From Hygrophila difformis (Eukaryota; Streptophyta; Magnoliopsida; Lamiales; Acanthaceae): 64,000 bases of DNA. The stretch is from assembly GCA_030278955.1 (NCBI GenBank), contig JAOANR010000006.1, forward strand, positions 26,605,763 to 26,669,762, in the 5' to 3' direction. Below the pieces are notes generated by a model that was not told the DNA's origin, searched no databases, and saw nothing but the letters and a program-made list of their open reading frames with translations. The position numbers were made by a program, and so were the translations under genes. This document shows, piece after piece, positions 9,286 to 19,265 of this stretch. Each line of letters opens with the position of its first letter. Within the stretch, counting starts at the first letter, position 1.

Positions 9286-12200
9286 TGTAACACCCCCATT
9301 TTCCCTAAAAAGAACAGCGGAAGCACAGTGTGGGAAGAATGGGCCGATGTTACCGCCTTGCATTCCGGGCCGTCCGGAATACGCTACGGACTAGCAGGCA
9401 TACTTGCATAAAATCAGAGTTTAATATATATGTTACTTACTTTCCGGATAAGTTAACATATAATTTACGCATAAGCTGATAATACTGTAATAAGTATAAA
9501 ATAAGTCTAATAAATTTATTTGGTTTACATAACCAAAACAGATGAATATATATATGTATACATATATATATATATTTTTGATGCGTGCAGCGATAATATT
9601 GGAATAAATCCCGGGAAATTTTATTTAATAAAAGAGACACTTTAAAAAAAAAATAGTTTATCACACACACATATAAATATAATCGTTCATCATACATTAA
9701 AATACGAGGCGTATAAATTACAGGAACGGATGGAAACTTTAAAATATACGTCCTCGCTTATTTAACACACATATGCCAAGTTGTTTAACTCCATTAAGGA
9801 GATTTAAAATATTATACATAACTTGCACTCAAATTTAAATTATTCGGAATAAACCCAAACCGTGCCCGATGCGTAAAATGTTTACTGATCTTCACAAATA
9901 TCAAAACCTGCGAATGAATATGAAAAGTGTAGAGTCAGCGAAAAACAATCGCTGAGTAAGTAGACCCTTACTCCCGGAGGAGGTCGAGTTACGGAAATAA
10001 TTTAAATAATATTTAGGGAATAAGGCATGCTTAAACGAGGATAATTTATACATAAATGAAATATTAGTCTATATCCCGGGAACAGATAATATAACAATAT
10101 GCGTTACCGAGAAATAATTATCTCAGCCACCGTGTTGTGCAGGTTCCCCGCCGTAGGGCCCAATTCGCACATACACTCAAGGGTGTGGGGGAGGTAAGAA
10201 ATTTCCTCAAACCCAATGTGAGATAAGGTAATGGCATCGGGCTGAATAATCCCAGTGGTCCCCGTGTGGCTAAATATTGCACAACAAACGTGGGAGTTGG
10301 GCAGCAGCGACCCACACACAGTCTCACCCCCGTAACAATGCGCGCTCAAAAATCCGTAGGATTTTGAGAATGGTTATAACAATTATTAAGCACAGTAAAA
10401 ATGGCATACCAATATTCCAAAAGCAGTAGGGAGCAATAAGCATAAATTTAAAATATAAATGTGGTATTGAAATTTATGCTCAAGCTAAAATAAAATTGGG
10501 CTTACTCCAAAGAGTAAAAATCCACTTACAGTTACCGTGACGAAATGGTATAACACACGCACAGGCCACGAGCAGATACCCTTTTTACAGCTATTTGGCT
10601 AGCAGAAAATTTTAAATTGGTTAAGTATAATATAATAGTATTTTAGAATAAATAATAACTATATACATTTTTATATATATATATATATTTTCAATAATTC
10701 TTACCAGGAAATTGTTAATCTGAACTCTCCCTACTGTTCTCAAAATAGCGGAATAAAATGTGAGAATAGCTGGGAATGAGAATCAACACTGACTGACAAT
10801 AATGCAGGGACATGAAATAATTTGTGCACTGATTAAAGGAATTGGTCTGTTTTTTTTTATAGACAATGCATCCTCTTTAATTCCACCAACAACACTAGTC
10901 CCTACCAAAAAAATCCTCCACCACTTTCCTCCTCTCCACAACTTTCCTTCTCCTCCACAACTCTCCTTTCAACATTGTCCCATGCTCATGAATTCTTCTG
11001 GGCACACAACGAGCGGCGATGGAGACACGGCGATGGCGACCGGTTGCCGACAATGGCTCTCCCTCTCTATCTCTTTCTATTTTATTTTTATTTTTATGGG
11101 TGTTTGGAATTTTGGGGGAGAAGGGGATGGTGGTGGTGGCTGTCGGCCGGATCTGGTGGTGGAGGTGGTGGCTCGCGGTGGTGGTGAGATGGGGAAGGGG
11201 CGGCGGTGGCCGCGGGTGGTGAGGAGGCCGCCGGGTGGTGGTGGCGCGAGGGGGGGCTGTGGTGGTGTTTGGGGTTTAGGGGAATCATGAAGGGGAGGTG
11301 GCGGACGGAGGTGAAGGCCGCGGTGGTGGTGGCCGGATCTGATGAAGGCGGTGGTGAGGATGAGGCGGATTTTCGGTGGTGGTGATGGCGGAGGCGCTGT
11401 CGGCGCGAGGTGGCGGAGGCAGTCGTTGGAGGATGGTGGTGGCGACGCGGCTGAGGTTTCTTTGGGAGAAGATGGGTGGCGGCGGAGTTGGACGATGGCC
11501 GGAGGTGGCGGGTTGGCCGGAGAAGGGAGGAGGATGGAGAAGAGGACCGGACATGGAGTAGAATGATGGAGAGGGTGGTGGCGGGTGGTGGCCGCAGTGG
11601 CCGGAGGTGGCCGGCCGGCGGTGGCGCCGACGATGTCGGCGCCGGAGAGGCGGCGGCGGCGGCTGCTCATTAGGGTTAGGGTTAGGGTTAGGGTTTGTGT
11701 GATGGGTTGGGCTTTTGAGTTGGATTGGGCTTTGGTTTGGTTTGGTTTGGACCTAAATGGATTGGACTCAAAATTTTTATTATTTTTACTTATTGGACTA
11801 TACAATTAACTGGCCCAATTTCATCCTAATTGTGGATTTAATCAACTAATTAATTTAAATTATTGACTTAATAATTTCCCACACTAAAAATTTTTTTAAC
11901 TTATTGAACATAATAATAGATTTCCAATTCTTCAATCCGGGACAATTCCTATTACAGTGTGGACAAAATATAAATCTTCATCAATTAAATGGGCTAATAT
12001 TTTTAAGAAAAGGGGGAAGGCTTAACTTAATATTTTAATCCATATATAAAAATATTGAATCCGACATTTATAAATTAATGGTACCATCGGACTTGTACCA
12101 ATTAACTATTTAAATACTACTTAATATAACCAGCTAAAAATTTAAATTCAACCATGCAATTTATTCTACCACTAACTCATGTCCAATTATATTTATTCCA

Positions 12201-12459
12201 AAGTTTATAACTAGTGGACCCAAGTTTTTAAAATATTTCAATTGTAGCTCCTTACACGATTTAATTTGTGTTAAAATGTTAGTTGGGGTTTTAGGTTTAA
12301 AAATGGCTAATTAATTTCAATTAAATAGTCCTTTGGAAAAATATTATTTTAAATTATTCAATGATCAACAACTAGAATTTAGAAGACATTTCATTATAGA
12401 AAATTTAAATGTCACTATTTGAAATTTAGATTTTATGCAAAATTTTATGGGGTGTTATA
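9286..12459 (-). repeat. 5' LTR of G1, 3174 bp
   Basis: Bounded by TGTAACACC at 9286 and GGTGTTATA at 12459; it repeats at 2879-3546. It includes a GC-rich, gene-like block (about 10990-11690) and a run of TTAGGG repeats. In element sense, complementary boxes at 10529-10521 (GTAAGTGGA) and 9964-9956 (TCTACTTAC) delimit a 578-nt segment that also has splice-site consensus at its ends. Confidence 0.85.
10990..11693 (-). other. GC-rich proline/serine-coding-like block with telomere-like repeats inside the G1 LTR
   Basis: A sharp change in composition: dense GGTGGC/CCGCCA triplet-like sequence open in several frames on both strands, with a minus-strand frame from ATG near 11669 (MSSRRRR...) rich in Pro, Ser and His. 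Upstream of it in sense is a pyrimidine-rich stretch with CCCTAA repeated about four times (plus strand TTAGGG, about 11669-11692), like the telo-box of plant 5' UTRs. It could be an LTR 5' UTR that evolved low complexity, or a captured gene 5' exon. I cannot name a parent gene. Confidence 0.4.
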
Positions 12460-13552
12460 GATTTGACATTTCCAGATGATAATTTTATAAACTCTACCAG
12501 AGATTCTATAGCGGCAATTGTTGAGAGTACTTATACAAATATAAACTGCACCACTTCAAATGCAAATATTTTTACTATATATTAACCCCAACCAATGAAA
12601 TTGTTGCTACAATATATAATTACATCATGGAACGTATGTTTGCAAATGAAAATATATATATATATATATATCAGTTTTAACAATATTTGTCAAAAGGATG
12701 AAAGCATAGATAATGCCAATGAATTATTTTCACTGGAATATCTAAACACGATCAATTGTTCTAGATTATCGAATCATGAAATATAGTTGAATAAGGGTTG
12801 CATAGTCATGCTTCTTAGGAATATATATACAACAAATAGATTATGCAATGGAAGTAGGTTGATAGTAACCAAGATGCGGAACTAGATAGTTGAGGTTAAA
12901 CTAATTTTCGAGAAACCATGAAAGTAGAAATTTTTTTTATTGGTGATTATGAGCCTATTTGATTTGACCAAATTTTTTATTCGATTGGAGATGAGAAAAT
13001 TCTCACTCACAGTTTGTTTTGCTATAATTGTAAACAAAAGTAAATATCAATCTTTAAAGAAAGTCGGATTTTATCTTCCAAAACCAGTTTTTAGCCATGA
13101 ACAGTTATGTTGCAATATTTCGTGTCACTAGCAAAATTTAGCTAAAAGTATTAAATATGCAATTAAGAATGATTAACTCAAGATATCACAAGAAATGTTG
13201 TTTATAATAAAATTTATATATGACAAAAAAATTACAAAATGGATAGTAGATTGTAAAGCGGGTATTGAATATAGAGATGTACAATTAGATATGACATTTT
13301 CAGATGATTAATAGCGGTAATTTTTTAAAGTACATATACAAATACAAATCACTTCAAATTCAGACATTTTTTAAAGATAATGTTATACTAGTCCCTATTA
13401 ATGAGATTTTCACCAATGAAAATTTCAGCAAATTGTTAGGAAAATTTTCATATTATGTTTCATACATATTTTTAAATTTTATTTTATCTTAATTAAAATT
13501 TCAAATCAAATAAAAATATTATTTGAATAATTTTTTTTTATCTGTTAGGTTA
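12460..13552. other. AT-rich interval between G1 and B, with a diverged direct duplication
   Basis: No gene seen. Sequence at about 12461-12600 (ATTTGACATTTCCAGATGAT...) recurs in altered form at about 13289-13440 (ATATGACATTTTCAGATGAT...), in the same orientation and with deletions. Short frames here are AT-rich and unsupported. Confidence 0.5.
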
Positions 13553-13557
13553 GTACC
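13553..13557. repeat. Left target-site duplication of element B (GTACC)
   Basis: GTACC directly before the B LTR terminus TGTAACACC; the identical pentamer follows the other LTR at 32693-32697. Confidence 0.9.
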
Positions 13558-13963
13558 TGTAACACCCCGGTTTTTGGTCACCCAGGTCGGGATGTCACCG
13601 CCACATCCCCCTAGTAAGACACGGTTTCTCCGAGCTTACTAAAGGAATGCAAGGCTAGGTATTGCAGTATTTAAAATATTTAAAGCATTCAAAACAGCCC
13701 ATACGATATAATTCGAAAATAATAATATCATAGCGCAGCGGAAATAATTGTTTTAGTATAGTATTGCAGCGGAAAATGTAAATAGGGCCGACATGGCCAA
13801 AACACGGGTTAAACAGGCACGTTCATAATATAGTCTAATGTACGAATTTAAAAACGATAGGTTTTCCAAAAATGTAATTGCCCCCGTGCATGAATATGGT
13901 CATGCTCATTCCACATACTCTGTAAGAAAAGAAAATAAAAATGGTTTGGTCAGCACAACTTGC
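13558..13963 (-). repeat. B 3' LTR, left part (U5 end in sense)
   Basis: Aligns with 30134-30538 with about eleven substitutions and one single-base indel by eye. It breaks at the insertion of element A. Confidence 0.9.
13959..13963. repeat. Left target-site duplication of element A (CTTGC)
   Basis: CTTGC precedes the A LTR at 13964 and is repeated exactly at 22051-22055, where B's LTR resumes. Confidence 0.93.
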
Positions 13964-16505
13964 TGTAACACCCCGGTTTTGGTAACCCAGGCCGGGATGC
14001 CACCGCCACACCTCCCTAGCAAGACACGGTTTCTCCGAGCTCACTAAAGAGATGCAAGGCTATGGTTTTTCAGAATTTAAAATATTCAAACAGCCCATTC
14101 ATATATAATTTTAAAATTAATACATCAAAGTTGCAGCGGAAAAATAAATTGTGCAGCGGAAATAAAGTATAAGGGCCGACATGGCCAAAACACGGGTTAA
14201 ACAGGCCCGTTCATGCAAGTCGTAATTAAATGCAGGGATTTAAAATAAAGATTTCCCCTAATGTTCCCATGTATGCATATGACGATGCATATTCTTCGTA
14301 CTCTGTAAGAAAAAGGAGATATATGGTTTGGGTCAGCAAAAACGCGCTGAGTAAGTTAACACATAGCATGGGTTAGGGGTTTCAAAGCCTTTAATTAAAT
14401 TTAATAAAAACATTTCTTGTAGGTAATTCACAATTTGAGTTAATCATCCACTATAAATAAATGGCATGATTTAAGACATGAATAATGCCGTAAGTAAGTA
14501 AATGAAAATTTGAGCTTTTTTTTTTAAAAAAAATTCTCCCCGATACGCCACCATCTCAACAATATTTAATTTAGCCGGCAATCCGGCGGCCGCAGCCAAT
14601 TTCATAAGTATCATTTCTCAAAATATTTTTCGTTTCTTTTATAGTTCACCATTCACCAGGGCTCTTGTGACCGCAATCCTCATAATCAATATTTATAAAT
14701 AACCATTCGCCAGGGCTCTTATGTCCACTAGCCGTTCGCTTGGGCTCTTATGTCCACAAGCCGTTTGGTCGACCATTCGCTAGGGCTCTTATGTCCACTA
14801 GCCGTTCGCTTGGGCTCTTATGTCCACAAGCCTTCTGGCCCATATTGATAATATCAAACTTGGTCACAAATCCCCAATGTTTCAAAAGAATTCTTTTAAG
14901 AAAATGTTTTTATTTGGTGTAACGGGATTTTTCAAAAGTATAGATATATCGTATTTCAACGTCTCGACCGTTTGTTTCGAATTTCAAAATCTCTTTGATT
15001 TAAAAATCATTTGGCGTCACAGTTTGCGCCTTTTTGGTTTAAAAATCCATTTCTTAGGCGATTGATTTGAAACTTTCACAGTATCTTAAAAACATCCCAA
15101 CGAACAACTTTCGTGTTTTAAGTTTTTCGGAAAAACGATGGGAAGCATGTCAAAAATCAAGTTTTCGACAGAAACAAAAAGCTGTCAGGATTCAGGTTTG
15201 ACAACATTAAAAGATTCGACTTTTTGTCATATCAAATGAACTCCAAAAATTCTGAAATTTTACAGGCACATACTAGACTTGATTTCCAACAACTTTTGTT
15301 TAGATCATGAGGATTGGTTCGAGCTAGAAGTGATAGGAATAAGCTCCTCAAGATTGGATATGAAATCTGTCATCCTTTGAAAATTCTTAAAAACGCAGAA
15401 TATGTCCGACATGATTCGGGGTATCAAAACTCGATGAAAATCTTTGAAATTTTTACACAATATAGCTTATGATCTTAGGATCAAAATCTTAGTTTTGAGT
15501 TTTCAGATTTGAACACTCGAAGTAGTAGAAATATGCTCATCAAGTTCGGTTAAGAAATCTGTCAAGGTTCTTGACATCGGTTCTAACGCAGATCGGATCG
15601 GCTCGAGTTTGGAGGTTCAAATCTCAATGAAAAATTCTAAAAACTTACAGTAATATTCCAAACTCATAGATCTACAATTCTTATGTTCAATTCCAAACCT
15701 AGATCGGTCTAGATCTAAGGTAAAAATTATCGTCAAGTTCGAACGAAAATTCTGTCAAGGATTCTAAGATCCAGATTTGATGCTCTTCGGTTTTGGGTCG
15801 GTTTCAGGTTTCAAAACCTCATGAAAAATTATGAAATTTTTACAGAAGCTAGATCTATGTCTTAGGAACACTTTTCATGTTTTGAGTTTTTCCGTTTGAG
15901 CAGCTTTAGAGGTTCGAAAAATTCATACGAAAACGCTGCGTTGAGGGTTTCTCTTGTTGACAGATTTTTATTAACTTTCTTGAGTTGAATCTCTATGTTT
16001 GGTTGCATTTTAAGTCACCCAAAACCATAGTAAGGTTAACTTACAGTGGGGATGATGTTTAGGAGGTCACGGGGTCGTCCGGAATCCACGGGATGTCACG
16101 AACGAATCTCTTCCACCCGATTTATTCTTCCCTTGGCTCCGATTTGTGTTTGAATATGAAGATTCGTAAGTTTAGGATGATGGTTATGATCTTAAAACAA
16201 TAAGGAATCTTGATTTACATCTTACCAACAATCCAAAGCTTGCAATCCTTGATCTACACACTTCCTTGGTCGGATTTGGTTGCCGGAAATTCGCCGGAAG
16301 TTCGCCGGAAAGTCGCCGGAAGGTAAAGCTTTGTGTTTTTGATTTTGGGAGAGTTTGGGAAGAAGAAGAAGTGATGGGGGCTGATCATGGGGTGTTAGGG
16401 GGTGTTATGGCCATTAAAGGGACAAGGAATCCCGGATTTGGAGGCCTAGGCCGACAATTAGGCGGCCGCTACAGTAGTGCTACAGTAGTGCTACAGTAAC
16501 TTTTA

Positions 16506-16544
<39 letters not shown>

Positions 16545-16750
16545 ATTAAGATTCCTTTTCTACAAAAATAAAAATCATAATGTGGGAATTATCCATGATT
16601 GTTGGGACAATTCGATAAACTCGTTTCGAGTTGTTATCTTCCGATAAATAATAAATTCCGCTCTCTCGGAATTATTTCGGTTTTAATAATTTAAATCCAA
16701 TTCTTTATTTTTGGATTTAAATTTTCGATGGCGATTTCTCGGGTATTACA
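13964..16750 (-). repeat. Element A 3' LTR, 2787 bp
   Basis: Starts TGTAACACCCCGG and ends GGTATTACA. It appears identical to 19266-22050 apart from two extra T in a run of 32 (about 16509-16540). It contains CCAGGGCTCTTATG-type short tandem units at about 14655-14835 and a TTCGCCGGAA triplet repeat near 16288-16320. Confidence 0.92.
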
Positions 16751-17571
16751 ATCTACCCTCCTTAAAAATCAACTTCGTCCCCGAAGTTGCGCGACTTATT
16801 GATCGATTGATTGATTGCGATTGTATCATTAAATTTCTTCCGACTTCACGGGTTCTTGGAATTAAAAATTCTTTTCCTTCATGAACTAAATTCCAAATTT
16901 TGTTACTCAATTCATGGAATGCCTTCGGGCTTCCTTTCCCTCTTTTATTCCATTTTGAATTTAAATCTATCGGCGTTTCATATCCGAGCAATAATTTATT
17001 GTGATAAATTATTTTCTTCTTCTCGGATATATTTCGACATTGATCGGAATAAATTTTATTCCTTTGGACTTTGATAAAAATCTGGGGTATTACACTCCAC
17101 CCCCCTTAAGAATCAACTTCGTCCCCGAAGTTGCGCCCTCACTTTCTTTTGGGCTCAATTTAATGTTGGGGTATCTCCATCTGCTTTCCTTAAGGATAAA
17201 CGTCTTTCACAAGAAATTAATTCCATTCCTTTGAATGTGAATTAAATTTCTCGGGTGTTACATCCTCTCCCCCTTAGGAATCAACTTCGTCCTCGAAGTT
17301 GGGCGTTAGCTCCTTGCGAGCTCGGACATTGTTTGGTTGCGTGATTGTATTAATGTGTGTTGTTGTTTGTTATTGTTTGATTGTTGATTATTGTTTGATT
17401 ATTGTTTGACTGAACCCAGAATTGAAATTTCCGAGTTGCCTACGTACCCTGTGAAGGGATCAAGTCATTACGTAGTTCAAAAATTTATTTGGGATACAAA
17501 ATATTCGAGTTTCGAAATACGGGGTATTACATCCTCCCCCCCTTAAGATTACAGTTATGTCCCCATAACTG
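16751..17571 (-). promoter_or_regulatory. Element A 3' untranslated region: four PPT-like/stem-loop modules
   Basis: Four times, an LTR-end-like GTATTACA or GTGTTACA is followed by a pyrimidine-rich (sense purine) tract and a perfect 8-bp stem with a 4-nt loop. Hairpins lie at 16770-16789, 17114-17133 and 17282-17301 (stem CAACTTCG/CGAAGTTG) and at 17552-17571 (stem CAGTTATG/CATAACTG). The first module, next to the LTR, is the functional PPT. A block at about 17408-17484 is shared with B (24300-24376). Confidence 0.7.
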
Positions 17572-17608
17572 CCTATTCAGTACTCTCAAGAGGTTTCGGG
17601 TTTTGGTC

Positions 17609-18721
17609 TTAATTCTGCGGGTGTTGGTGCCTTTGGTTGTTGCCACCTTGACCGTCTGGGTTTCGTGGTTGCTTAGGTCGAGTAGTCACATCCTCTCTCT
17701 TGTCGATGTTCTCTCTCCGTGTCCGGCAATCACGCAGCTGATGACCATGTCGACCACATCGAAGGCATGCTCCAGGTTGAGGGCATCCTCTTGCATAATG
17801 CAGTTTACCACACTTTGGACATGGTGGCGCATAGTCACCATGGTTGAAGACTATCCCCTTTTTCTCCCCATTGTCATTTTGATGTTGTACTTTCGTGTTT
17901 CCATCGAAATGGTCCTTATCCACCTTGTATTCTCCTTGTGGTCCTTGGTTAGCCTCCTCTACCGGTTTCCGTTTCAGTCCTTGGACTCGTGCAACCGCTA
18001 CCGCACGATCATAAACCGTCTGCAGGTTCGTGAATTGTCCTACTGCAAGTATCTCCCGGATACTAAGGTTCAGACCCATCTCAAATTTCTGAGCCTTGTC
18101 AGAGTCGGTTGGTACTATTCTCGTAGCAAATCGTACCAATTCCTTAAACCGGGTGTAATACTCCTGCACCGTCCGTCCCTCTTGCTTTAGTGATAAGAAC
18201 TCTTCGTACATTGCCGCCTTGGTGCTCATGGGGTAGAATCGGTCCCTTAGGCCCTCCTTAAGTTCATTCCACGAATAAGTTTCTTCAGCTTCCTCTAAAT
18301 TCCTCTGGAGGTTTTGCCACCACTCATCGGCTTCGCCTCCTAAGTAGTAGGTTGCTACTCGTATCCTTGCCTCATCAGGACATTTGATAGCATCCAAGAG
18401 CTTATCAAATGTACGGATCCACCCCTCTAGTTCGGCGGGATCCTCCTGCCCATCGTAGCGTGGTGGTTGATAGGGATTCACCAACGCTAGATAGTTGGGT
18501 TGAGCTACGGGTGGAGGTACTGTTTGTGTCCTATGCACCTCGGCATTTCCTAATGCTACTAGGACTTCCTCCATAGTCCTTAGACGTTCTTCCATGTTGT
18601 TGGGTGTAGGAGGCACTTGATCTCCGACGTTCGGAGGAATCTCATTGTTGTTAGGTGTGTTTGGGAGGCCAGTGTCAGTGCCGTTTGGGCTTATCTTCCT
18701 CAATTTTCTTCTAGGTGCCAT
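17609..18721 (-). CDS. Element A Gag
   Basis: 370 codons from ATG 18721-18719 (MAPRRKLRK) with no break. It has a capsid region at about residues 70-240, with [56 protein letters not shown] and [19 protein letters not shown] knuckle (CLRCGRHGHQLRDC) lies near residue 320. The basic, Gln/Asn-rich tail then ends in a stop, with no protease domain after it. Residues 45-260 closely resemble B's Gag, so the two proteins could co-assemble, which is what a non-autonomous element would need. This is the only complete, undamaged single-domain product among the three Tekay elements besides G1 gag. Confidence 0.9.
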   Translation of the reverse strand: MAPRRKLRKISPNGTDTGLPNTPNNNEIPPNVGDQVPPTPNNMEERLRTMEEVLVALGNAEVHRTQTVPPPVAQPNYLALVNPYQPPRYDGQEDPAELEGWIRTFDKLLDAIKCPDEARIRVATYYLGGEADEWWQNLQRNLEEAEETYSWNELKEGLRDRFYPMSTKAAMYEEFLSLKQEGRTVQEYYTRFKELVRFATRIVPTDSDKAQKFEMGLNLSIREILAVGQFTNLQTVYDRAVAVARVQGLKRKPVEEANQGPQGEYKVDKDHFDGNTKVQHQNDNGEKKGIVFNHGDYAPPCPKCGKLHYARGCPQPGACLRCGRHGHQLRDCRTRRENIDKREDVTTRPKQPRNPDGQGGNNQRHQHPQN

Positions 18722-19250
18722 TTTCTGTTATAGAAGCGCGCGAAGATGAGTTTCTAAGTGATCAAGATCTAGGACTAAGGCAAAGTTAGTCTTTAGCAAG
18801 CGCTCCTAAGTCAAGGTCATGTCGAGTTCTAAGGTAGGAGTGTTTCTTATTACCGATAATTCACATAAAAAGAGTTAGTGTCAATATTTATGTATGCATA
18901 TGCATATGTGATCCCCCCAAAAAAAAATTTTATGCATGCATTTATTTATCCATGGGTTTTAAAAATAAATTTATTCCATGGATAGGTTAAAATAAGGATA
19001 AAAGGTTTGGGCCACTATATTGGGCCGAAAGAAATAAATTATTTGGGCTTTAAATAAAAACAAGGCTATTGGGCCAAAATAATTTCTTGGGCTTCTAAAA
19101 AAATTTTTGGGCTAAAAATTTGGGCTTTAATTTCAAAATAATAATTGAGCTCTTTGAAATATACTACTAGTTTAGAAATGGTAACTTTAAAAAAATAATA
19201 GTTTAAAAATATTCCGGGCTCTTTAAAATAGTAGTTTTAAAATATTCTGG
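18722..19250 (-). other. Element A leader with repeated TGGGC motifs
   Basis: Untranslated region between gag and the PBS. Seven TGGGCC/TGGGCT motifs occur on the plus strand between about 19008 and 19133. Near the PBS an ATTC(C/T)GGGCTCT segment is duplicated, so half of the primer site is present twice. Confidence 0.5.
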
Positions 19251-19262
19251 GCTCTGATACCA
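19251..19262 (-). promoter_or_regulatory. Element A primer-binding site (tRNA-iMet)
   Basis: The minus strand reads TGGTATCAGAGC, the exact complement of the initiator tRNA-Met 3' end, three bases from the 5' LTR. Confidence 0.93.
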
Positions 19263-19265
19263 CAT

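Larger units (their letters stand above)
2879..12459 (-). mobile_element. Ty3 chromovirus G1 (Tekay/Del type), degenerate
   Basis: A minus-strand LTR retrotransposon. From right to left: 5' LTR (9286-12459), PBS (9271-9282), leader, gag-PR (6978-8228), broken pol (3681-6980), PPT (3548-3560) and the beginning of the 3' LTR (2879-3546), which a LINE interrupts. The lineage call rests on the long LTRs beginning TGTAACACC, the gag/PR/RT/RNase H/integrase order and a C-terminal chromodomain-like tail. The visible 668 bp of 3' LTR differs from the 5' LTR by about four substitutions and one indel by eye (about 0.6%), so it is a fairly young insertion. The base after the right LTR is in GATTT; the matching target duplication would be outside the window. 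Confidence 0.9.

Noticed and set aside
11077..11805. Long overlapping frames on both strands in the GC-rich part of the G1 LTR as protein genes
   Set aside because: The 242-codon minus frame opens at TTG, products are low-complexity Pro/His/Ser or Gly/Arg/Trp, and several frames are open at once, which is a composition effect.
14740..15065. Identical 60- and 81-codon ORFs at 14740/20042 and 14820/20122, and 77-codon ORFs at 16266/21568, as duplicated genes
   Set aside because: They lie at the same positions in the two LTRs of element A and run antisense to it; identity reflects LTR identity, not coding.
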